Under the pieces are notes generated by a model, which was not told the origin of the DNA, did not search any database, and worked only from the letters and a program-made list of their open reading frames with translations. Below, in pieces: positions 1 through 5,104 of a DNA stretch of 5,619 nt (positions are counted from its first letter, which is position 1; every line of letters begins with the position of its first letter). This DNA is from DATHYU01 sp033722675 (GTDB lineage Bacteria; Actinomycetota; Acidimicrobiia; Spongiisociales; UBA11373): NCBI GenBank assembly GCA_033722675.1, contig JAWVYO010000135.1, positions 1 to 5,619 on the forward strand, read 5' to 3'. Made by a program: the position numbers and the translations under genes.

Positions 1-213
1 CAGCAGGCGCTCATCGCCATGCACCGCACGACGGTCCTCGCCCTCGTGTGGACCCTCGGCCTGGCCGCTGCCGCCGTGGTCGTGGGCGTGACCGACGGCA
101 CCGAGACGATCCGGGTCGCCCGTGCCTTCCTCCTCGGCGAGGCCATCGCCTTCGCAGGCCTGGTGACTGCGGTACTCCTGACGGCGCCGGCCGAACGCCC
201 GGCCGACACCTAG
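1..213 (+). CDS. 3' end of a small membrane protein (partial at window start)
   Basis: The frame is open from base 1 to a TAG at 211-213, giving 70 residues. Two hydrophobic stretches are visible: about residues 11-29 (starting TTVLALVWTLG) and about residues 43-61 (starting AFLLGEAIAFAG). They are separated by a short polar loop containing GVTDGTETIRVAR, and a short tail ends in PADT. It therefore looks like the last two transmembrane helices of an integral membrane protein. An ATG lies at base 19, but no clear ribosome binding site precedes it within the 18 bases available, and the reading frame continues upstream. I therefore treat the gene as truncated by the window rather than starting there. 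I do not recognise the family. The gene runs convergently into pepA, and the two stop codons overlap. Confidence 0.55.
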   Translation, partial: QQALIAMHRTTVLALVWTLGLAAAAVVVGVTDGTETIRVARAFLLGEAIAFAGLVTAVLLTAPAERPADT

Positions 214-1640
214 TCGCCGGCCGCCTGTCGGGCGAGTTCGACGAGCGTGCGGACGCCGAACCCGGTCCCGCCCTTGGTGACGTAGTGCTCGGCCTCCGAC
301 GCCCGTGCCGGCCCCGCGATGTCGAGGTGCGCCCAGGACAGGCCCTCGGCGACGAACTCCTTCAGCAGGAGGGCCGCGGTGATCGCGCCGCCGTACCGGC
401 CCCCGGTGTTCTTCATGTCGGCCACGTCGGAGTCGATGAGGCTCCGGTAGTCGTCGGGAAGCGGCAGCTCCCACACGCGCTCCCCCGCCGCCTCGGCCGC
501 CGCGCGCAGCCGATCCGGCCCGTCGCCGGCCCCGAACCACCCGGCGATCTTCCCGCCGAGGGCCACCTTGCACGCACCGGTGAGGGTGGCGAGGTCGACG
601 ACGAGATCCGGCTCGGCCTCGCTGGCGAGCGACAGCCCGTCGGCGAGCACGAGCCGGCCCTCGGCATCGGTGTTGAGGACCTCGATCGTCTTGCCGTTGC
701 GAGGGGTCAACACGTCCCCCGGCCGGGTGGCCGACCCGCCCGGCATGTTCTCGGTCAGCGGGGTGATCGCGAGCACGCGCACGGGCAAGCCCAGCCGGGC
801 GATCGCCTGCACTGCGCCGAACACGGCGGCGGCGCCGGACATGTCGGTCTTCATGGTCTCCATGTTCGACGCCGACTTGATCGACAACCCGCCGGAATCG
901 AACACGATGCCCTTGCCGACGAAGGCGAGGAAGGCCCTGGGATCGGGCGGCTCGTAGTGGAACTCCACCATCCGCGGCGGGTTCGTCGCACCGGCGGCGA
1001 CACCGAGCAGGCCTCCGAAGCCGGCCTCGCGGGCAGCCTCCTCGTCGTGCACGACCACCCGAACGCCGGTGTCGTCGCCGATGCCGGCTGCGATCTCCGC
1101 CATACGGACCGGCGGCTTGTGCCCGGCCGGCTCGTTCACCAGGTCGCGGGCGAGGATCACGCCCTCGGCGACGATCCGGCCCGCCGCGGCGGACTCCAGC
1201 TCCGCGTCGTCGGCGCCCACGAGCACGAGGGTCTCGAAGCCACCCGGCTTCGGTTCGCTCCGGTGACGGGTGAACGTGTAGGCGCCCAGGAACGCCCCGA
1301 GGACGACGGCCTCGGGCGCGCCGACCCCGACGAGCGTCGTGGCGAGGGTGTCGGCCCTCCCCGCAGTGCGGGCTCCCTGGCCGGCCGCCCGGCGGACCGC
1401 CTCGTCGTCGGGATCCTCACCGAGCCCCACGAGCACGATCCGGGAGAAGCCGAGGTCGGCCCCCGGCACCACGGAGGTCTGGCCGGGCTTGCCCTCGAAC
1501 TCGCCGTCGTCGAGGAACCGCTCGATCGCCTCCACGAAGGTCTCCGGGAGCCCGCTCGGGCCGAAGTCGCGTCCCCTGGCCACGCCGGCGACGAGCACGT
1601 CGCCACCGTCGTCGATGCTCCCCGTCCTGATCTCGGTCAT
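210..1640 (-). CDS. pepA: Leucyl aminopeptidase, peptidase family M17
   Basis: Encodes 476 residues, a normal length for a cytosolic M17 leucyl aminopeptidase, which removes N-terminal residues from peptides using two metal ions. The N-terminal part (about 1-155) is the variable domain. The catalytic domain follows LVNEPAGHKPP (167-177). Expected metal ligands are all visible: K243 and D248 in VGKGIVFDSGG, D266 in MKTDMSG, and D325 and E327 in NTDAEGRL. The catalytic K255 and R329 are also present. By alignment these correspond to E. coli PepA K270, D275, D293, D352, E354, K282 and R356, a constant offset of 27. The ATG start (1638-1640) has an AGGGAGGA ribosome binding site six bases upstream, and it overlaps the TGA of the preceding adenosyltransferase gene as ATGA. 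This makes it the last gene of a minus-strand operon. In some bacteria PepA also binds DNA in site-specific recombination or regulation; nothing here tests that. Confidence 0.96.
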   Translation of the reverse strand: MTEIRTGSIDDGGDVLVAGVARGRDFGPSGLPETFVEAIERFLDDGEFEGKPGQTSVVPGADLGFSRIVLVGLGEDPDDEAVRRAAGQGARTAGRADTLATTLVGVGAPEAVVLGAFLGAYTFTRHRSEPKPGGFETLVLVGADDAELESAAAGRIVAEGVILARDLVNEPAGHKPPVRMAEIAAGIGDDTGVRVVVHDEEAAREAGFGGLLGVAAGATNPPRMVEFHYEPPDPRAFLAFVGKGIVFDSGGLSIKSASNMETMKTDMSGAAAVFGAVQAIARLGLPVRVLAITPLTENMPGGSATRPGDVLTPRNGKTIEVLNTDAEGRLVLADGLSLASEAEPDLVVDLATLTGACKVALGGKIAGWFGAGDGPDRLRAAAEAAGERVWELPLPDDYRSLIDSDVADMKNTGGRYGGAITAALLLKEFVAEGLSWAHLDIAGPARASEAEHYVTKGGTGFGVRTLVELARQAAGD

Positions 1641-2185
1641 TCGGCATCCTCCCTGCTCGGCACCCAGTCGCCCTCCGCCGCCCGGGCAGCCATGTAGAGA
1701 TAGTCGGCGAGCCGGTTCAGATACGGAACGACGAAGGAGTCCTCGATCCCCGCCATCCGCAGGTGCGTCACGGACCGTCGCTCGGCGCGCCGCGTGACGG
1801 CCCGGGCGAGGTCGAGCGCCCCTGCGAGCTCGGTTCCGCCGGGCACCACGAACTCCGTGGGCATCCCCGACTCCGCGACAATCTCGTCGATGTGCCGCTC
1901 CAGATCGCTCACCATCGCGCCCGTGACGAGGCTCACCCCCTCCGTCAGGCGATCGCGGCCCCGGGGGTCGGTCGCCAGCTCCGCGCCCACGACGAACAGC
2001 TGCCGCTGGATCCCCAGCAGGGTGTCGGCGACGTCCCCCGTGGCGCGGGACCGGGCGACGCCGAGCGCCGAGTTCGCCTCGTCGACGGTGCCGTAGGCCT
2101 CGGGCCCCGTGTCGTCCTTGGCGACCCGGCCGCCGTAGAGCATGCCGGTGGATCCGTCGTCGCCCTTGCGCGTATAGATCTTCAC
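1637..2185 (-). CDS. pduO: PduO-type cob(I)alamin adenosyltransferase
   Basis: Encodes 182 residues from a GTG start. The enzyme transfers the adenosyl group of ATP to reduced cob(I)alamin, giving adenosylcobalamin in the cytoplasm. Family signatures appear in order: YTRKGDDGSTG at the N-terminus (4-14, ATP site), YGTVDEANSALG (31-42), QRQLFVVGAEL (60-70), FVVPGGT (112-118), the arginine-rich ARAVTRRAERR (127-137) and YLNRLADYLY (155-164). D35, F112, R128 and R132 fall at or near positions I recall as functionally important in the Lactobacillus reuteri enzyme. It is a single-domain form with no C-terminal heme-binding extension. The GTG at 2183-2185 is chosen because the family usually begins a few residues before YTRxGDxG. 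An in-frame GTG at 2216-2218 would add 11 residues (VVTRPGLRSPI) but has no better ribosome binding site. It lies 39 bases after the membrane protein gene and overlaps pepA by ATGA. No adenosylcobalamin-dependent enzyme is in view. Confidence 0.93.
   Translation of the reverse strand: MKIYTRKGDDGSTGMLYGGRVAKDDTGPEAYGTVDEANSALGVARSRATGDVADTLLGIQRQLFVVGAELATDPRGRDRLTEGVSLVTGAMVSDLERHIDEIVAESGMPTEFVVPGGTELAGALDLARAVTRRAERRSVTHLRMAGIEDSFVVPYLNRLADYLYMAARAAEGDWVPSREDAE
1647..1654 (-). promoter_or_regulatory. Ribosome binding site of pepA
   Basis: On the minus strand this reads AGGGAGGA and ends six bases before the pepA ATG. It lies inside the 3' end of the adenosyltransferase coding region. Together with the ATGA stop/start overlap, it fixes the pepA start and suggests that pepA is translated from the same message, by coupling or by independent initiation. 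Confidence 0.75.
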
Positions 2186-2193
2186 GATCGGCG

Positions 2194-2199
2194 ATCGTA
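2194..2199 (-). promoter_or_regulatory. Possible -10 box for leaderless pduO transcript
   Basis: On the minus strand this reads TACGAT, fitting the TANNNT consensus, and ends eight bases before the chosen GTG start. No Shine-Dalgarno sequence precedes that GTG. This arrangement is typical of leaderless transcripts, which are common in actinobacteria. No good -35 box is visible at 16-19 bases spacing, so the call is tentative. The alternative is read-through from the upstream membrane protein gene. Confidence 0.3.
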
Positions 2200-2224
2200 G
2201 CCCCGGCCGTGTCACCACCCGCGG

Positions 2225-2905
2225 TCAGGACAGGACCGGGCCCTCCAGCAGGAGGCGGCCGACCACGGCCGCTCCGACCGCCGTCAGCGTCGCCAGGTAG
2301 GAGAGGCCGGTGGCCGCCATGACCCCCGAATACCCCGGCTCGCCGAGCGACGCCCACACCGCCCCTGCGAGCACCAGCGTGGTGACGGCGAGCAGGAGGA
2401 ACCCGGCACCGACGACGAGGTCTCCCTCCGCCCAGGGGATCGCCCCCAGCACGACCAGGGCGACGGCGTCGGCGGCCCCGCCCAGCGCCCCGGCCGCATC
2501 GAGGCGCTTCAGCGCCCACCGGGGCAGACGCGGGTCGACCAGGAACCAGTGACCCAGCATCATCTCCGAGGTGATGCCGCCGAGGAAGAGGGCGCCGGTC
2601 ACCGCCAGCACGGGCGTGGTGTCCGTCATGGCGGCGACGAGGAAGCCGGTCGCCCCCGCCCCGATGCCGACGACCGCGACCATCCGGAATCGTCCGAGCA
2701 GCGTCCCCACCGCCACCGCGATCGAGCCGACCACCGCCCAGGCACCGGACCCCGCTGCGATCGCGGGGAGCCCGAAGAGGAGCGCGACGCCGCCGCCGAG
2801 CCACACGTAGCCCGGGCCGACGACGTCCCACCACGCGACCACCGCCACCGCGGCGGCGAGGCCCGCCGCCCACATGGCGAGCACGATCGCCGGACTCAGC
2901 TCCAC
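2225..2905 (-). CDS. Polytopic membrane protein of unknown function
   Basis: Encodes 226 residues dominated by hydrophobic stretches. By eye I count seven or eight membrane segments, near residues 7-26, 33-50, 55-70, 76-92, 97-112, 138-156, 162-184 and 193-216. The most distinctive part is a less hydrophobic, aromatic and charged segment at 113-136, which contains SEMMLGHWFLVDPRLPRW and then a basic ALKRLD. It has the look of a conserved loop, with His119 and Trp120 as candidate functional residues. No signal peptidase site, nucleotide-binding motif or recognised transporter signature was seen. The GTG start (2903-2905) is preceded by GAGGAGG at 2910-2916 with a four-base gap, which supports it over the internal Met at residue 11. 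It is the first gene of the minus-strand run, 39 bases before the adenosyltransferase, and is divergent from sat-cysC. A role in cobalamin handling is possible from position only; I cannot assign a function. Confidence 0.8.
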   Translation of the reverse strand: MELSPAIVLAMWAAGLAAAVAVVAWWDVVGPGYVWLGGGVALLFGLPAIAAGSGAWAVVGSIAVAVGTLLGRFRMVAVVGIGAGATGFLVAAMTDTTPVLAVTGALFLGGITSEMMLGHWFLVDPRLPRWALKRLDAAGALGGAADAVALVVLGAIPWAEGDLVVGAGFLLLAVTTLVLAGAVWASLGEPGYSGVMAATGLSYLATLTAVGAAVVGRLLLEGPVLS

Positions 2906-2999
2906 CCCGCCTCCTCGCTGGACCCGCCGACGATACCGCCCCGGCGTTTCGCCCCCGCCGGGCGGCCGAATACCATGGCGAGTCCTCCCTGATCACCGC

Positions 3000-3016
3000 G
3001 GCGGCGCCGCGCCGCC
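3000..3016 (+). repeat. Inverted repeat in the sat-cysC leader
   Basis: GGCGGCGC is followed by a single central base and then its exact reverse complement GCGCCGCC. As RNA it would fold into a stem of six or seven G/C pairs with a small loop, ending five bases before the AAAGGA ribosome binding site. It could influence translation of sat-cysC or be an operator half-site pair. In such GC-rich DNA it could also be chance. Confidence 0.4.
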
Positions 3017-3020
3017 CTCG

Positions 3021-3026
3021 AAAGGA
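3021..3026 (+). promoter_or_regulatory. Ribosome binding site of sat-cysC
   Basis: AAAGGA lies six bases before the GTG at 3033-3035. It decides the start: the same frame is open to an ATG at 2874, but that ATG lies inside the divergent membrane protein gene, and the extra residues look like translated non-coding DNA. Confidence 0.7.
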
Positions 3027-3032
3027 CCGAAC

Positions 3033-4760
3033 GTGTCGGACCGGCTCATCACCCCGTACGGAGGCACCCTCGTCGATCTCGTCGTCGACGACTACCGAGC
3101 CGAAGAACTCAAGAAGGCGTCTCGCGACTGGCCGTCGTGGGATCTCACCGAACGGCAGCTCTGCGACCTCGAACTGCTCGTCTCCGGCGGCTTCTCGCCC
3201 CTCACCGGGTTCCTCGGCCGCGAGGACTACGACCGCGTCGTCGCCGAGATGCGGCTGGCCGACGGGACCCTGTGGCCCATGCCGATCACCCTCGACGTGG
3301 ACGAGGGCACCGCGAAGGAGCTCGAAGCCGGGTCCACGCTGGCCCTTCGCGACGGCGAGGGCGTGATGCTCGCCGTCGTGCACGTCGAGGACGTCTGGCA
3401 GCCCGACCTCGACCGGGAGGCCGAGGGCGTCTTCGGCACGACGGACCCCGACCACCCGGGCGTCGGCTACCTGCGTCGCTCCTCCCACCCCTGGTACGTC
3501 GGCGGCCGCGTCGAGGCCCTCGAACTGCCGCACCACTACGACTTCAAGACCCTCCGGATGACCCCCCGCGAGGTCCGAGACCGGTTCACGAAGAGGGGAT
3601 GGCGAAAGGTCGTCGCCTTCCAGACCCGCAACCCGATGCACCGCGCGCACCTCGAACTGACGGTGCGGGCCGCCAAGGAGGCGCAGGCGAACCTGCTCAT
3701 CCACCCCGTCGTGGGCATGACGAAGCCCGGCGACGTCGACCACTACACCCGGGTACGGGCCTACCAGGCGATCATGGACCGCTACCCGTCGAACACCGCC
3801 GAACTGGCCCTCCTCCCGCTCGCCATGCGCATGGGCGGGCCCCGCGAGGCCGTCTGGCACGCCCTGATCCGTCGGAATCACGGCGTCACGCACTTCATCG
3901 TCGGCCGCGACCACGCCGGCCCCGGCAGCGACGCCTCCGGTACCGCCTTCTACGGCCCCTACGACGCCCAGGACCTCATGCGGGAACACGCGGAGGAGAT
4001 CGGCGTCGAGATGGTCGACTTCAAGATGATGTCGTACCTGCCCGACGAGGGCCGCTACGCCCCCGCCGACGAGCTCGACGAAGGAACGAAGACCGCCTCC
4101 ATCTCGGGCACCGAGCTGCGGGCCCGCCTCTCCGACGGGCGGGAGATCCCCGAGTGGTTCACCTTCCCGAAGGTTGCCGAGGAGCTCCGCAAGACGCACC
4201 CGCCCCGGAGCCGTCAGGGCATGACGGTCTTCTTCACCGGCCTCTCGGGATCGGGCAAGTCCACCGTCGCCAACGTCCTCCTCGTCAAACTGCTCGAGAT
4301 GGGCGGCCGGCCGGTGACCCTCCTCGACGGGGACATCGTCCGCAAGAACCTCTCCTCCGAGCTCGGCTTCTCCAAGGAACACCGGGATTTGAACATCCAG
4401 CGCATCGGGTTCGTCGCCTCGGAGATCACGAAGAACGGGGGCATCGCCATCTGCGCGCCGATCGCCCCCTACGACGAGGTCCGCAAGGCCGTCCGCGAGG
4501 TGATCGACCCCCTCGGCGGATTCGTCCTCGTCCACGTGTCCACGCCGCTCGAGGTCTGCGAGCAGCGGGACCGCAAGGGGCTCTACGCCAAGGCGCGCGC
4601 CGGCATCATCAAGGAGTTCACCGGCATCTCCGACCCCTACGAGGAGCCCGAAGACGCCGAACTCGTGCTCGACACGTCCGACATGAGCCCCGAGGAGGCC
4701 GCCCACCGGGTCATCCTCCACCTCGAGTCCGAAGGCTTCATCGAGCCCCGCCGCGACTGA
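3033..4760 (+). CDS. sat-cysC: Bifunctional sulfate adenylyltransferase / adenylylsulfate kinase
   Basis: Encodes 575 residues combining both steps of sulfate activation: ATP + sulfate to APS, then APS + ATP to PAPS, in the cytoplasm. The N-terminal part (about 1-165) is the PUA-like domain of single-chain ATP sulfurylases and begins LITPYGGTLVDL. The catalytic domain (about 170-390) shows QTRNPMHRAH (197-206, the QxRN and HxxH nucleotide-binding motifs), MRMGGPREAVWHA (265-277) and GRDHAGPG (291-298). The C-terminal APS kinase (about 395-575) has an intact Walker A GLSGSGKS (403-410), LDGD (431-434), R437/N439, FSKEHRDLNIQRIGF (446-460) and the lid segment KGLYAKARAG (515-524). Domain order matches Aquifex-type and fungal proteins, not the animal PAPS synthases (kinase first) or CysN-CysC. 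The kinase looks catalytically competent, unlike the regulatory copy in Penicillium ATP sulfurylase. Ala478 occupies the position of the phosphorylatable serine of E. coli CysC. No PAPS reductase or transporter gene is adjacent within the window. Confidence 0.96.
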   Translation: MSDRLITPYGGTLVDLVVDDYRAEELKKASRDWPSWDLTERQLCDLELLVSGGFSPLTGFLGREDYDRVVAEMRLADGTLWPMPITLDVDEGTAKELEAGSTLALRDGEGVMLAVVHVEDVWQPDLDREAEGVFGTTDPDHPGVGYLRRSSHPWYVGGRVEALELPHHYDFKTLRMTPREVRDRFTKRGWRKVVAFQTRNPMHRAHLELTVRAAKEAQANLLIHPVVGMTKPGDVDHYTRVRAYQAIMDRYPSNTAELALLPLAMRMGGPREAVWHALIRRNHGVTHFIVGRDHAGPGSDASGTAFYGPYDAQDLMREHAEEIGVEMVDFKMMSYLPDEGRYAPADELDEGTKTASISGTELRARLSDGREIPEWFTFPKVAEELRKTHPPRSRQGMTVFFTGLSGSGKSTVANVLLVKLLEMGGRPVTLLDGDIVRKNLSSELGFSKEHRDLNIQRIGFVASEITKNGGIAICAPIAPYDEVRKAVREVIDPLGGFVLVHVSTPLEVCEQRDRKGLYAKARAGIIKEFTGISDPYEEPEDAELVLDTSDMSPEEAAHRVILHLESEGFIEPRRD

Positions 4761-4813
4761 GCCGGGCCCTGCTTCCCGCTCCGCCATGTCGCCCGCTCCG
4801 CTCGGGGCGTTCC

Positions 4814-4828
4814 GGGCCACGCAGGCCC
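4814..4828. other. Hairpin between repeat copies 1 and 2
   Basis: GGGCC (4814-4818) and GGCCC (4824-4828) are exact complements around the five-base loop ACGCA. The stem straddles the end of the first repeat copy and its spacer. It is one of several short GC stems downstream of the sat-cysC stop and could contribute to ending that transcript. No T-run follows. Confidence 0.35.
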
Positions 4829-4879
4829 TGCTCCCCGCTCCGCTCGGGCCGTTCCGGGCCACGGAGGCCGAGTCCGTCT

Positions 4880-4900
4880 CGCCCCGCTCCGCTCGGGGCG
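4880..4900. terminator. Candidate bidirectional U-less terminator hairpin
   Basis: CGCCCCG (4880-4886) and CGGGGCG (4894-4900) form a perfect seven-base-pair stem around a seven-base loop CTCCGCT, within the truncated third repeat copy. It lies 120 bases after the sat-cysC stop and, being an inverted repeat, would form on either strand. Only TT follows on the plus strand, so it is not a classical intrinsic terminator. U-poor hairpins are common downstream of genes in high-GC bacteria, but termination here is inferred. Confidence 0.4.
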
Positions 4901-4960
4901 TTCCCTGCTGCCCGCTCCGCTCGGGGCGTTCCGGGCCACGCAGACCGAGTCACGTCGGGC

Positions 4961-5100
4961 TGACGCGCGCGTTTGACGCGTCGAGTGCTGCCGCCGCGGT
5001 TTCACGACGGCTCGGCCTACCGCGAACGCTTGGGCTGTCGGGTGCTGCCGCCGCGGATATCACGGCGCAGCCTGCGCCGGTATGCGCGCTTGCCGGTGGC
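4961..5100. repeat. Degenerate ~57-base tandem repeat
   Basis: The segment at 4980-4999 (containing GTGCTGCCGCCGCGG) recurs at 5037-5056 with 19 of 20 bases identical, a period of 57 bases. Similarity continues more weakly on both sides: a CGCG...CGCTTG-like stretch precedes each copy, and CACG followed by GCC-rich sequence comes after. A third, partial start may lie near 5083-5100 (GCGCTTGCCGGTGG). This family differs from the 33-base units to its left. It fills the space between them and the transketolase stop. A short stem is also possible between GACGCG (4962-4967) and CGCGTC (4977-4982). Confidence 0.5.
5063..5079 (-). terminator. Candidate transketolase terminator hairpin
   Basis: CGGCGCA (5063-5069) and TGCGCCG (5073-5079) form a perfect seven-base-pair stem with a three-base loop. 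It begins 25 bases beyond the transketolase stop codon in the direction of its transcription. No T-run follows on the minus strand. It is a compact, strong stem in the expected place, so a U-less terminator or a 3'-end stabilising hairpin is reasonable. Confidence 0.45.
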
Positions 5101-5104
5101 CCGC

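Larger units (their letters stand above)
2906..3032. promoter_or_regulatory. Divergent promoter region between membrane protein gene and sat-cysC
   Basis: This 127-base spacer must hold promoters for both directions. For sat-cysC, TACCAT at 2971-2976 is a TANNNT-like -10 with a weak TTTCGC at 2947-2952, 18 bases upstream. For the minus strand, TATCGT (2935-2930) is a possible -10 about 24 bases before the GTG, but no -35 is recognisable. The GC-rich inverted repeat and ribosome binding site of sat-cysC occupy the right end. I see no riboswitch and no cysteine-rich leader peptide. Only the location is well supported; the individual boxes are guesses. Confidence 0.35.
4765..4943. repeat. Cluster of GC-rich direct repeats with hairpins (REP-like)
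   Basis: A 33-base unit begins CCCGCTCCGCTCGGGGCG and ends TTCCGGGCCACGCAG. It occurs at 4792-4824, at 4834-4866 (two mismatches), truncated at 4883-4904 (22 bases), and again at 4911-4943, identical to the first copy. A fifth fragment, CCCGCTCCGC, is at 4775-4784. The 20 bases at 4765-4784 also recur at 4824-4843 with one mismatch. Gaps between units are short and irregular (9, 16 and 6 bases), so this is not a CRISPR array. Each unit carries CCCG and CGGG arms around a CTCCGCT loop. The position between two convergent genes is typical of REP-type elements and bidirectional terminators. No protein is encoded: all frames read as low-complexity shadow peptides. Confidence 0.8.

Noticed and set aside
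48..1697. A 549-residue plus-strand frame opposite pepA
   Set aside because: Arg/Gly/His-rich shadow of the pepA coding strand with no recognisable domain and no ribosome binding site.
2975..2992. Five-codon leader peptide (MASPP) upstream of sat-cysC
   Set aside because: No ribosome binding site and no cysteine or methionine attenuation codons. It would overlap the proposed -10 box, so it probably is not transcribed.
2874..3032. N-terminal extension of sat-cysC from an ATG at 2874
   Set aside because: It overlaps the start of the divergent membrane protein gene and has low-complexity Pro/Arg content. The GTG at 3033 has a good ribosome binding site and matches the family N-terminus.
210..4862. 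A 1550-residue open frame on the minus strand
   Set aside because: It is the pepA frame left open by GC bias. It runs through other frames of pduO and the membrane protein gene and antisense to sat-cysC. Only the pepA part shows family motifs, and a clear start with a ribosome binding site exists at 1640.
4765..4943. CRISPR array
   Set aside because: The units are GC-rich, one is truncated, and the gaps are only 6-16 bases and irregular; there are no cas genes.
3137..4963. A 608-residue plus-strand frame inside sat-cysC
   Set aside because: Arg/Pro-rich alternative frame of a gene with clear motifs in another frame; it simply runs on into the repeats.
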